DNA of 64,000 nt from Synchiropus splendidus. Its lineage: Eukaryota; Chordata; Actinopteri; Syngnathiformes; Callionymidae. Where the stretch lies: positions 56,670,937 to 56,734,936 of the forward strand of contig NC_071334.1 in the NCBI RefSeq assembly GCF_027744825.2. Reading direction: 5' to 3'. How positions within the stretch are numbered: position 1 is the first letter of the stretch; every line of letters begins with the position of its first letter. Below, piece by piece: positions 1 to 10,985 of the stretch. The notes under the pieces are model-generated. The model had not been told where the DNA came from. It saw only the letters and a list, made by a program, of their open reading frames with translations, and did not search any database. A program made the translations under genes and the position numbers.

Positions 1-1672
1 AACCAGATGTTGTTTATATACAGCGGTAAAAGCGGAGCAGGGAGTCAGACAGGATGAATAGACTAGTCGACAAAGCACATCTGATACTGCAGAGTTGCCT
101 TTTCTACAACATTATAATCAACCTCTTATTCCTTATCTGAATCCTGACAGATAACTCAGGCATAAATAGCGAGGATGTATGTGATGTTTCACACAATACT
201 AACATGGTTATATCAGAGAAGGCAAAGAAAATATGGTCTACACAAATATTGCTTCCCTGCGCTTTTTTGAGCTTTTGATGTTTTGCTTGGCAGCTGGAAA
301 TAATGCCGTAATAGACATAACAGTTGTAGTAATAGGCTGTTACTTTAGATACCTTGGATAGGAGTACTCATAACATTAGTGTATTTCACTTTACTTATAT
401 CTGTGCAACAAAATTTATTTTTTTTAGGTAGGGATCAGTGAAGACAATGTGCAAGTCACAATGATAAATGAACACATGAACACAACTGTTCATTATGGTC
501 ATCAGTAAACACCAAATACCAGCAGCAAAAAAAAAATAAAATAAAATAAACATTTCTAACCACCTCGACAAAAAAAAAGAAATATAAAATAAATGGGTAT
601 TGAATAAATAAAAACATGTTTTGGAGTGGGAGCCATCGCCATATTATGATGCTACAGAATCTTGTCATCATCGGTACTTCGAAGAAAAATGCCAATGTGG
701 ACAACAAGAGCGCCATCTACTGAGCAGTGATCAATGAGCTGCCACGTGGCTGGGCCATGCACAGTCTTTCGAAAGTTGTGCTGTGTGAACCATACTGTTT
801 CATTTCGTTTTGAATTTCAAAAACTCGTGGATACAGTGACGTCTGTGACAGATATCAGATTGGTCTTCAGAGTATCACCCACATGTCGTGCTAATATAAA
901 ACAAATGAGGCGGAAGGACTTCATTAATTCAGAAGAAAAAAAAAATCACTTACTGTAAAGTGAAAGCTATTTGTACCAGTAAAAAATCCAATCAAAAACG
1001 TCGACCCCTGTCCACTCGGACCGCACTGGGACTGCATATTAACTTGTACTCCAGTGTGTTAATGGCTGCGGTGAGCTCTGCAGGCTAATGCACAATGAAT
1101 GCGTCAGCATGCTCCGTCAGTTCCCCTCTATGTTGACAAGTAGGTGGGGGGAGGTTGGGCGTCCAAGTTGTCTCTTAATGAGCGCTGTAATCATCCTTTG
1201 CACTGGACTAGACAATTTTCAGCGACTGGAGAGACGGGTGTGAGATGAAGAAACCAAACACACACTTCTCATCTTCTCCTCTGGGGCCGGCACTGCCGTC
1301 TTAATCACAGCACTTGACAACATGTCCCATGCTTGTCATTTCCGGGCTTTGAACTTGATCTAATTTTGTATTTCTGCTTGGGCCAATTACTTTGCTGACA
1401 CAAGCTCTTTCTGTGCAACTCACCTATAGAACCTAATGCATTTCTGCTGCCATTGACTGGAAGAGCCTGGGGCACTGCTTGCGAGCGGAACGTCGAGTGA
1501 AAGAAATGAGAATAAACATGACCACTTACAGAGATCTGGCTCAAATGCTAAAGCTAATCAAACTTGCGGATTAACAGTTTTGAACTATTTTCCTTTTTTA
1601 GGACGTGTTTCTCTTTTTTTTTTTTTCTTTTTTGGTTTTCAAATGTTACTATTTCTGAGCAGACACATATTA
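1..1672. other. Non-coding stretch, no gene seen
   Basis: AT-rich sequence whose reading frames are all short and lack coding character. Poly-A/T tracts lie near 525-560 and 1610-1640. A minus-strand GTGAGT donor-like site occurs near 1421-1426 after a short open stretch, but no convincing acceptor or recognisable protein goes with it. A CTCF-like motif at 710-723 is listed separately. Confidence 0.6.
710..723 (-). promoter_or_regulatory. Candidate CTCF-type motif
   Basis: Read on the minus strand the site is TCAGTAGATGGCGC. It matches the vertebrate CTCF core CCASYAGRKGGCRS at 13 of 14 positions; only the first C is replaced by T. It lies in apparently unique DNA. Occupancy cannot be judged from sequence, and such motifs also occur inside repeats. 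Confidence 0.35.
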
Positions 1673-2230
1673 AAAGGTCAACACTGGGTCCTTTCGTAAA
1701 GCAGCATTGTGTAGTTTAAGAATATTTGCTAGCAAAAGCATGCTATTGCTAACTGTTATATAGCTTCCCGGCCCCCTCCTCCCAACCCAAAGTTTATTTG
1801 TTTATGTGGACAGAGCGCGGCAGAGCAGCAAAAAACAAAATCACAGATGGTGATGAGCATATACTTACAAAGGCAACTGTAGAAACAGCTGTCTTTCATT
1901 CAACATCAGGAATTGAATCCCATGGTGACGAAAGCCAGGATCCAGCGAGAGGCTAAAGCAGCCACTCCTATTGACCCAGATCATAAAACTTTATTATGAC
2001 TGCATGTTTTCACAACGCCAAAATAAAGGGAACATAGAATAATAAAGATGATGGTGCTGGCTGTTTTCATGTCTGACTAAATTACATCATGACACAGCAT
2101 GTCAAAAGAGTTGACAGTGGACACAGACAACAGCACAAGAAGTAGTAGACGGTCATCCAGGGATGCTGAAATGTTGAGGGTGGTCATGTCTGTCAGCTTA
2201 GTGTACATCTGCAGAAGTGTGCAGTGACAC
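1673..2230. repeat. Duplicated block, copy 1 (without SINE)
   Basis: This ~0.56-kb block recurs in direct orientation at 4092-4808. Shared landmarks in the same order are the 'caacactggg' start, 'aaagcagcattg', 'gcatatactt', the 'attcaaca' segment, 'tgacccagat', and a 'gtgacac'/'gggacac' end. The copies differ by many substitutions and small indels, so the duplication or repeat family is old. Here the TGACCCAGAT site is uninterrupted; in the other copy a SINE sits in it. Confidence 0.7.
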
Positions 2231-2558
2231 ATTTGCAATAGAACATGTGACACCTGTTCAAACCAGATACTCCATCAACACTGAATAGCATTGAATCGGC
2301 AAAACTCTTTCTATCTGATCAATGCCAGTAGATGTTAGGCGTTAGCAGCTAATGTCGGAGCTAATCCGTTTGGCAGACTAAATCTGCACTATACTTAATA
2401 AAAGACTAGCAGACACGGACTCATTTGTTACCATCTAAAAAAAATGTTCCCCAAATTCAATACCGCATCAAAGGCAAAACAAAGAATGATGTACAGGTTC
2501 AGCACAAACTCTCATTTCGGCATCTGATCCCGTCAGCCCTCCTTGGCTCTCCCCAGGG
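2231..2558. other. Non-coding stretch, nothing recognised
   Basis: Sequence between the duplicated block and the LTR-like element. No coding frame, RNA or repeat signature was seen. Confidence 0.5.
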
Positions 2559-3133
2559 TGTTATGGGTCAAGACGCGGAGTGGGACCCAAGTGCAGTGAT
2601 GAAAGTCACAGGAGGCAGGAGCGAGTCAAATACAATAGTTTATTCACAACCAGCACAGAAATGGTCACCGAACTGGCGGAAACAAAGTGAAGTCAGAACG
2701 TCCAAAATCAAAGAGTCACCAAACCGGCAGAAGTCCATAGACGAGAATAAGAGTCCAACAGAAAGTGTCACCGAACCGGGAGAATCAAACAGACTTAAAT
2801 CTGGAAACAGAGAGACAAAAGCACAATGAACAGAGATAGTCAATCACATAACAAACCAGGAAATACGCGGAAACAGAACACTAACTCAGGCACCAGGGTT
2901 TCAGAAAAGTTATCACAGCTAGCTAGCGCACAGAAAGCAAGAACAAAGGAGGAGAGCCAATTTACCACTGGAACAAAGGAGTCGATCTGGCACACGTTGC
3001 TGGAGTCCAGGTGCTCTTATACAGAGATGATCAGGGGTTGATTCGCTCTGGCCGTGTGCCACAGAAACAGGAAGACTCGAGGGAGAAAGCAAAACAGGAC
3101 TCAAGTGACCAAAATAAAAGCGGAATCATGACA
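2559..3133 (-). mobile_element. Solo-LTR-like element, copy 1
   Basis: A 575-bp segment with TG...CA termini (TGTTATG at one end, CATGACA at the other), flanked by near-identical 5-mers CAGGG and CAGAG, as expected for an old 5-bp target duplication. On the minus strand it has a TATA-like box ('tgtataagagcacctgg', around 3015-3030) followed by an AATAAA signal near 2640, the order expected inside an LTR. Its ends and inner blocks ('ggcacacgttgctgga', 'gacccaagtgca', 'gtcaccgaaccggg') match a younger copy at 51548-52285. No gag or pol lies beside it, so it is a solo LTR or a similar non-autonomous element. Reading frames through it are not genes. Confidence 0.55.
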
Positions 3134-4091
3134 CAGAGTGAGAATGTAACTATTTTGTCTGGGCTCTTGGTTGGTTCGTTTCTGTTTTTTTCTTCCAGGG
3201 TCCTTCAAATGAAGGACTGCTCCTGAGTTCACCTTACCTGGTGGTCACATGGGTAGCTGTGGTATCACTCTCAGGACACGCCCACTGTTAGGTCGGCGGA
3301 ACAAAGTTACTGTTGTCTAGACTCTGAATTGGAACTGTTGAGTATCAAAGACAATATGAAAACAATATATTCATATCAAAATATGATTTATTGTTGCTTT
3401 AATATCACTCTGACTAAAAAAAATATGCATGATTTTCAATACTGTTTTTTCAGATCAATCCTGCCAGATCATTGCTTTCACTTGAAAGCCCTTTTATCAG
3501 CGATTGAGGCTACATCTGAGAGTGAATTATTAACATGGTACAAAGGAAGCAACAGGATTCTTCACTGGTGTTTGAGGTGGAATGCTGACGTTATCTGCCT
3601 GAGTGGCTCCAAAAGTGTAATAAGTGTATGAAGGGTTCAGCAGCCTGCTTTGTGCTGGTTGTGAGGCATTTCTTTTCATTACGTTGCCTTCTACTTGCAA
3701 CTCGGCTCACTGGACCCTGTCGGCATTTCATTAGACGGGAGGTCCGCGAGGAGAGAAAGGCAGGCTTCCCCTTTCTTCAGCACGCTTTTCTCTTGACAAA
3801 AGGAGCCGAAGACATAATTTGTGATGGAGAATAGGAATGTTTGCCACCTCGCAGTGCAATGAGTCGCATCAGCATTATACAGTAAACTAGAAAGACACTC
3901 TGCCAAGCCGCTCACTTCCACCCACTGTGATTTCTAATTGTATTGCCCTACATCCACATAACTCTTGATTTTGTTTAGAACGGTATTCATAAAAGCAACA
4001 CTAAAAAAGATCATGACCAATACTAAGAACATGGAAAACAAAACATAACATTTTGTGCAAAGGAGTGACCCCATTGCCGGTTGTTCAGTTA
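3134..4091. other. Non-coding stretch, no gene seen
   Basis: Short frames only. A good-looking plus-strand acceptor near 3199 is followed by sequence that partly resembles a second place at 17690-17740, so it is more likely repeat-derived than an exon. Confidence 0.5.
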
Positions 4092-4328
4092 AAAAAAGAC
4101 CAACACTGGGCTCTTTCTTAAAGCAGCATTGCGTAGTTTAAGAACATTTGTTTTTGGCGGAGCCACTGGTAAAGGAGTGTAATTGCAATCCTCGCGTTCC
4201 ATCCCATGCGAAACATTTAATCACTGTCAAGCATATACTTGCAAAGGGAACTCTGGAAACACTTTCATTCAACATTAGGAATTGAATGGAAGCCAGAATC
4301 CAGTGAGAGGCTGAAGCAGCTGCAACAC

Positions 4329-4338
4329 TGACCCAGAT
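4329..4338. repeat. SINE target-site duplication, left copy
   Basis: TGACCCAGAT, identical to 4644-4653. The paralogous block near 1975-1984 has this 10-mer once, giving an empty site. Confidence 0.8.
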
Positions 4339-4643
4339 ACATCCAAGCATCTTGGTGGTGGTCACCAGTACTTAGTCATGTTGGGCAAGAGGCAGGCATA
4401 CTGGACAGGTCATCAGTCCATCGCAGGGCACACACACCACTCACACACACACACACACACTCAAGGGCAATTTCAGAGCGTCCAATTAACCTAGTGAGCA
4501 TGTCTGTGGGAGGAAACCGGGGTACCCAGGGAAAACCCATGCATGCAAAGAAAGAACATGCACACTCCACCCAGAAAGGTCCTGAACTGGATTCGAACCC
4601 TGAACCATGGCAGTGCCAACCATTTCTCAACTGTGCCTCCGTT
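4339..4643 (-). mobile_element. tRNA-derived SINE (V-SINE type)
   Basis: A roughly 305-bp SINE on the minus strand. Its 5' head (high coordinates) is tRNA-like: an A-box-like 'tggttggcactg' is followed by a clear pol III B box, GGGTTCGAATCC, at 4589-4600. The central part carries the conserved segment known from fish V-SINEs ('gcatgttctttctttgc', 'ggtttcctcccacag'), and a CA microsatellite lies within it at about 4428-4460. The 3' end is at 4339. Perfect 10-bp flanking duplications show LINE-mediated insertion. Assignment to V-SINEs is from recognition of the central domain, not from a search. Confidence 0.75.
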
Positions 4644-4653
4644 TGACCCAGAT
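4644..4653. repeat. SINE target-site duplication, right copy
   Basis: TGACCCAGAT, identical to 4329-4338. Confidence 0.8.
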
Positions 4654-4808
4654 GATTTTGACGTTTCAGAACACCAAAATAAAATAATGTGAATACACCA
4701 TAATAAAGACAAAGGGGATGTTGAAATGTTGTGGTTGCATCTCTTAGCAGCTTGGTGCAGGTCAGGTCTCCAGAAGAGTGGAGTCAGCTGCAGCAGCTGC
4801 AGGGACAC

Positions 4809-5630
4809 TTTTTTTTAAATATATTTATTACTGTATAAGCAGAATTGGCACCACTCACTTCACCATTACCACTTAAGCAGAGCAAGCAGAGACAAAGTTG
4901 ATGCTGCTGCAAGAAAAAAAGTTCCCTTGGTGGAGGTTTTGTTGGGATCTTAAAACATCAAGTAAAGAAACCATATATTACAGCACATACTTGAGAGGAG
5001 GTCTTCTTTCGAATCACGGTAAGCTTGTGGGGACATCGCGCTGCACACAGCAGAAAGAGTATTCTCCCCAGACATCAGAATATGCTGATCGTGTCAATTC
5101 CGGACTTCAGTGTGGCATATTCCATTTAAAAAACGACAATGACAGTGATTCTACTTTGGCGCTGAAAGAGCAGCATTTACGATGAGCTAAAAAGGGATTT
5201 TCAGTGGAAGTTTTGTGTGAATTGTATTTTACATTCATGAAACATGGGGGTGACATAAAGAGTGCTAATTCGCTGTGTTGGCAGGTTTTGTGAAATGTTC
5301 TCATTTGATTGACTTCCTCTGCCATTTACTTTGGCAGGAGAGGCCTGGATGTACTCCAGCAGAAACGGTACAAGCTACCTTAACTATGATTTCCATGTTA
5401 GAGATTTTCTATTGTTCGATTTCCTTGTACATTTTTACGTTATATTCTTTGTCTGTGCATGTTACACGTAGGCCATCAGTGATGTCCTGACATGTCTGAC
5501 GTGATGCAATAACTCATATAATAATACCATTATTTATGACACCACAGCTGGAGAAACAGTATCCACTTACACACTACTGGGCATTGCATCACTCCAACTA
5601 CGTACAAGACAAGTCATCCTTGGCGAAATA
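4809..5630. other. Non-coding stretch, no gene seen
   Basis: No frame with coding character. A GTAAGC donor-like site near 5019 has no supporting exon. Confidence 0.5.
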
Positions 5631-5703
5631 CAGGACAAAATAATGGAAACACCTTAAAGCTTTTTTAGCTTTAAGGTGTTTCCATTATTTTGTCCAACCC
5701 CTG
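5631..5703. mobile_element. Hairpin MITE, Tc1/mariner-like
   Basis: A 73-bp almost completely palindromic element. Arms 5633-5661 and 5667-5695 are perfect 29-bp inverted repeats around a 5-T loop. The right end reads, on the minus strand, CAGGGGTTGGACAAAATAAT; the left end is the same but lacks the 'GGTTGG'-like stretch, starting CAGGACAAAATAATGG. TA dinucleotides flank both sides (5629-5630, 5704-5705), matching the TA target duplication of Tc1/mariner elements. It encodes nothing. If transcribed, it would fold into a perfect short hairpin. Confidence 0.7.
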
Positions 5704-5705
5704 TA

Positions 5706-7030
5706 TATTGACATTGGGAAAGTGGACTTTTGCGTACTATACTGACAAAAAAAACAACACATTTTTCTTCCATAAACACTGAAGGAGTTGGGCTGTCAGT
5801 TTTTATTTCTGAGTCCTTACGTGGCTCTCCTCCTTAGCAACATTCACTGTGACAAAGCAAAGCTGTTTTATCGCCTTTAAACAGCACATTGTTAAAAGTA
5901 GAATGAATGAAGCTCCATCCCATAGCTTACCCCAATTCAATCCTGCTCGAACACTGAGGAGGCACGGAGAAGTGCATGTGGGGAACGTACTTTTTTGTCG
6001 TACTAGAATAAAGTGTAATTGCACTTGCAGTAATCGAGAAACAGAGGGGAATGTGTTGTCATTTACTGATTTGGTGCAAGCAAAAATGCGGCCAATGCAT
6101 TTTGTAGCTCCGGCTCTTGTATGGAAGTTGTTGTGTTTTGTTTTTTATTTATTTATTTTTTGTTTTACAAAAAAACACATTTAAAATGTGAGTAAACAAT
6201 GATAGATTTACATTGAGATATAGTAATGGCAGGAGGAGAACACTGCGACTGTTGTGACTTTAACTTAAATTCTATTTCTAAACTATTATAATACAAGGAG
6301 AAGACAGGGAAAATGTCATTGCATTAGGAAACCAAATGCTTTAAATATATAGTTTGACTACATTGTATTTTATTTTTTGTTAGAAACTGACATTTTACAT
6401 AATTAATATTACAATAAAAACCTTCTTGTAAGTGGTGAACATCTTAGAAACACAAGTATCGGTTAAAACTATAATGGTGCTTTATCACAAGGTTTTTTTT
6501 TTCGATATCTGGTATTGGTTCATTTTGATGGGCAGTAAATAATGCTAAACTGTGTGTCATTCATTCATTACAAGTCAAAATTGAGGTGTGCTTTAAGATA
6601 CGCTTTTTCTCTAAAATTGTACATCCCTTTGGCTGAAAGAATTTCTATGTCAACATTTATTTAGTTGTGAACTGTACTGTGTGGGTGATTGTGCGGTAGG
6701 TGAGGTGGTTCACATCTCAGATGTCCTTGCAAATGCCATGCAGCTAAAAAAAATAAAAAGTCTTCTATGCAGGGGAGCTGATTATCAGATTACTGAAAGC
6801 AGGTGGTCAAGCAGGTGTGGGAGTCAGCTGATAGCTGGTGGAGGAAACACGGTCTGAGGGAAACAGCTGCTTCAACAATGACAGCAGCAATTTACGGAAG
6901 CAACTAATAAAGCGATAATTTCACATTTCTGTGAATTTGGAATAAACAAACACCACTCCATTATGAATCATGACTGTGGCAGAGAACTATTTCTGTTGAT
7001 AAATCACAGTCATGATCTGAAAATAAATAA
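5706..7030. other. Non-coding stretch, no gene seen
   Basis: AT-rich DNA with short T-rich tracts; no gene, RNA or repeat recognised. Confidence 0.5.
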
Positions 7031-7042
7031 TTATATTATATT

Positions 7043-7075
<33 letters not shown>
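7031..7075. repeat. TA-rich microsatellite
   Basis: Imperfect (TA)n and 'ttata' runs over about 45 bp. Confidence 0.85.
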
Positions 7076-7110
7076 TCAACATATCCGCTGGTTTTAGATA
7101 CGCACTATCA

Positions 7111-7302
7111 TTGAGATGGAACACAAATGAGACATCAGGGGATGTAGCCTGCCAAAGGCACTGCTGGAATCACTGCTGCCCAACTGGAAACAGAATGTGT
7201 GACGGAGAGGAAGCTTGCTATGATACTGGAAAACTCTCATTCTGCATGGTTGGCAAAGAAATAGCCGCCATCAATCACGATTCAGGTTTGTATGGAGTCT
7301 AA
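7111..7302 (+). other. Cysteine-rich short frame, doubtful
   Basis: A 63-codon frame with seven cysteines among its first 45 residues, including the run CQRHCWNHCCPTG and a later CDGEEACY. The spacing recalls small disulphide-rich modules, but I recognise no family, no signal peptide and no convincing splice sites; a GTTTGT after CAG near 7287 is a weak donor. It may be an exon fragment or chance. Confidence 0.15.
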
Positions 7303-8260
7303 AACTATGAACGGCTTGAGCTGGCCAAACCAAAAGGCAGCTGAGACACTGTGTGTCAGGGAAAACAGGAAGATGTTTATCTTTTAAAGTTTTCTATTTT
7401 TCCCTAGTATTGATAACAGAAGGACAGCGTCAGTCCGAACGCCTTGTCCCAGCAGGGTTTATGTTCGATCAGGACAATCCCCCATGGAGGCTCCGATCTC
7501 AACCTCAGAGGGCCTGCAAGCGTCTTTATCACTTCCCCTCAAGCTCAGAAATCACTCTGAAGTGATGAATGACATAGAAACTGGGGTAGTGGGAGGTGGG
7601 TGTTACTGGAACAGGGGTGACAAAGTCCCATGTCAGAGTAGTACACAGCCACGCAGGGGCAAAGAAATAGAGCAGCGTCAGGCAGGGCTGGAAGCAGGAG
7701 GTGTCTTATGAATTGCTTGTGCTTTGAGCCAAATACTCAATTAACTGGTCTGACAAAGAGCTCTGTCTCCCCCTGCCTTCTCTTTCGCTTTCACCATCTC
7801 TCGCTCTGGTATGTTTGTCATCAGCTGAGACGCATACAGTATGTTACTGCATCAGAAAACATCCCGGTAACATTGTTGTGCATCATTTAGGTGTCTTCAG
7901 CAGAGACTTCAAACTGACTGAGATATGAAAAATAAAGCTTCTTTGTTTCAAATGTGTCAGTCTGTCATTTGTTAGTCCACTTCATAAAAGCACATAAAAA
8001 TGTCACAGTCTTATATAACTATTAGATGAGCGGTAGACTTGTTTATTCTCTCATGTTATGCCTTGTTTTCAGGTGATATTAGGGGCAACTATCATTTTTT
8101 AGATCTTCACTTCACAACAATACTATCGCTGCACAAATTAGTGCACGTTTGGCAACAACTGTTCAGGTACTTAATATTTACACATCAGATCTTCCACTGC
8201 CAATATAAGCAGCCAACGATTGTGAAGACAGACGTGTTTCAGACATGTGAGCAGCACACG
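7303..8260. other. Non-coding stretch, no gene seen
   Basis: Short frames only; nothing recognised. Confidence 0.5.
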
Positions 8261-8510
8261 CTCAAGTGTGCAATGCAATCATTCAATTTTGAGGATAGTG
8301 TATTACCGATCCAATTTTTATGCATAACAGCTTTTGAAGAATGTTTTACTGAGACCTGTTTAATGTCACAAATGAGGGAAATCGCTACATTTAAGTCAGA
8401 TAATGTTTGCTCTTTTCTCTCTCTTCCATGCATTTTATAAGAAACAAGTCTGTTCATGTCATTTCATATTGAAAACAACTGTATAAGTTCGTTTTACATA
8501 CATTGAGCAC
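8261..8510. repeat. Dispersed repeat pair, copy 1
   Basis: Begins 'ctcaagtgtgcaatgcaatc' and recurs in direct orientation at 12051-12290, with shared segments 'gatagtgtattacc', 'aatgagggaaatcgc' and 'gttcgttttacatac'. The copies differ at roughly one base in ten by eye. Family unknown. Confidence 0.7.
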
Positions 8511-8654
8511 AGGATTAAAAAAAGTAAATAATACAAAGAAGAAGCACAATGACTCGACGCTGCTGTTTGTGAATAAATAGCTCGTGAATGCACCGTGCAC
8601 GATCATGCAACAATGGAGGTCTGCAACTACACTCAAACAAGCTTTGAACGCGCC

Positions 8655-9080
8655 TGTAGCTCAAAAGAGGGCCGAACTCGGGCTCCCTCTCACATGCAGC
8701 GCAGATGAAAGAGTTGACTCATTCTGCTTCAGCGCTGCCGAGTTACCTACTTCCTGAACTAACGGCTGTATCTCGAAAACCATAGCAGACAGCGAAAGAA
8801 TGAGCACACTGTGAGAATCCTGAGACTTTTGTCTCTATCTGGGCCGAATTTCAAGTTGACAGTCTACGGTTTGGCCAGGACGGCGAGTTGAAAATGAGTA
8901 ACTTTGCTGCGATTTGGAAGGAGCAGCCAGTGTGCGCCAGTGCGTTTTCAATGGAGCCAAATGCCGTTATTGCTGCGCATTTTCAAGTCACACGCAAATT
9001 CTGAAAGTGCTCTGGTAATTTGGAGCGCATTTTACGAGAGAGGACAAGTTTGACTACAGAACTGGAGATTTTCAGGTTTC
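8655..9080. repeat. Probable dispersed teleost repeat
   Basis: The stretch 'tatctcgaaaaccatagcag' followed by 'tttcaagttgacagtctacg' is of a type I recall as widely scattered in fish genomes. No second copy is obvious in this window and the ends are approximate. No coding frame. Confidence 0.3.
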
Positions 9081-10912
9081 TGCACCACTGATGTCACTCC
9101 ATGAAGACATTCATGCTGAAGTGGAGTTATTTATACAGTAGGGTGAGTAGTCAACCCCATGACTTTTGGAGTGGGTTACATGAATGTACATGGAGTATGG
9201 ATGAAAATCTCCAGAGGAACAAATATTGTGTTTATTTTTGGTCTTATTTTCCAAACAGAATTTCGTTTTTTTTTCTTCACATTTAAGCGTATGCTTACGT
9301 GAAGCTTCATATGGCACTGTATGTAACTTGCAGTCAAACTGTATAAGCACTATTAGGCTCCCTCAATAAACCAAGCTTAATGCCATTATGTTGTGCCTTC
9401 ATGTCTGTGCCGGGAGAAACATAACGTGCAAAGACTGGTTCCACCAACTGTTTGGAAGTGAACCTTTTTTTCCTATGTTGACGTAAAAGTCATCCTTCTC
9501 CGGTTCATGTTGACACATGGGTTTTGATGCATGCCAGAACCTACATCTATTGAAAGCAAAACAAAAAGACAGTTTATCGAGATAACTGAAGAGGAAATCA
9601 ACTGTAGAATGAAGCACCTTTTCCCTTTGTGTTTTACAGCTTCTATATTTACAACCCTTTCTCTCAGTACTGTCATCATCATATTTTCTGTAAACATGCA
9701 AATAATCTGTCACATCCAGATTGTTAAATGTATTTCAGAAAGTGTATTTGAATACCATTAGTGCCATTTAATGCAGCAACAATGCTTATTCTACAATGTA
9801 TATGGCAAATGAAAAAGGTGATGCCATTCATTTTGCAAAATACTGCGTCCTCTATTATCTCATGCTAAACAGAGGGTCTGTGGTAATGTATGTGCGTGAG
9901 ATACGTGGGAGAAGTATGTCTTTTTTTTCACTAGGCAGCCCTCATCCTGCTGTTCCATTTGCAAAGTGTGATCAGTAATTATCCTCTCTCATTACGGCGA
10001 CCTGGAGAGCGAAGCCTGAGGAGCTCGCTGGGACCCTTCAGATAACACAGTGACATGAAGTGCTGTGGAGAACACCAATGCTAAACAGTTAACTACACAA
10101 CACAAAATAAACCTTATCTGGAGACTGCAGCCAGCTGACAGAGGCTCACTAAATATATATATATATTAAGTGCGCCCTAAAGAGAATGTGGGTTGTAAAA
10201 ATAAGTTGACGCATAAAGGCATACAAAGAGACATGTAGAAGGCACACATAGGATGGAATTCACTATATGAGAGTCATAATGATTTTACTACCCCTCCAGC
10301 CTGTCATCTGGTGGCAAATTAGGTTTCAGCAACTTGTTTCCACAACCACACAATGCTCAACAATGTAACAGAGCAAAACAAGTATCATTTTTTTTAGAAT
10401 GTCTGTATACAATTGAACAAGTAAAATAGATCATCCTCAAAATGTGATGCCATGGTCATTGAGCATTTCTTTTTTTTTTTTTTTTTTTTTGGCCTTTAGC
10501 TGTGACTTATTGAAGGCAGACACTGATGGCATGTGTTTTTTTTTTTTTTTCTTCAAATGGTGTTTCTAAGTATTTGATGGACGCTTGACATACAATATGA
10601 ACAATATGTCCTTCCCTATTGTTAGGGGAAACACCCTTTGCATTATTCATTTTTGTTCTTCTGTCAAAAAGGCAACATTTTTTCTCCTCCTTTTTTCCAC
10701 TGTGTATTTGTTATTTAGGCTATTAGGTTTCGGATTCCTACAGAAGTAGCCATTCATAAGATCCCATCTCAGTTCCAGTTTGCTGGAGTGACCCCTTTCT
10801 TGTTGCGGGAGTGGGGATGTATATCCCACATGCTCACTAAGCGTTAAGGTTTGAACTGAGGGTGGCGCTCTCTCTTTTTTACACAAAGCCCAAGGTGAAC
10901 CGATGTTCTGTG
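9081..10912. other. Non-coding stretch, no gene seen
   Basis: Mostly unique-looking AT-rich DNA with T tracts near 10470-10490 and 10538-10551. Frames are short and unconvincing. Confidence 0.5.
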
Positions 10913-10985
10913 GCAGTGGTGGGCAACAAAAGGCCAGCAGGCCAGATGTGGCCATCTGAGAAACCCCAAGATTCTAGTGTGATGG
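10913..10985 (+). mobile_element. hAT-like terminal fragment
   Basis: 'cagtggtgggcaac' followed by 'ggccagcaggccagatgtgg' resembles the terminal sequence of many vertebrate hAT-type non-autonomous elements (CAGNGGTGGGCAA... GGCC...). No matching opposite end was found, so it is an end fragment at best. Confidence 0.35.

Larger units (their letters stand above)
4092..4808. repeat. Duplicated block, copy 2 (split by a SINE)
   Basis: Direct relative of 1673-2230. Homology runs to about 4338, is broken by a SINE at 4339-4643, and resumes at 4644 with the duplicated TGACCCAGAT. The interruption accounts for the greater length. Confidence 0.7.

Noticed and set aside
3199..3290. Good acceptor followed by a 30-codon open frame
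   Set aside because: The sequence partly recurs near 17690-17740, the donor is weak, and a repeat origin is more likely.
8640..8700. tRNA-like 'gcgcctgtagctcaaaagag'
   Set aside because: No complete cloverleaf or proper B box follows; it belongs to a dispersed repeat.
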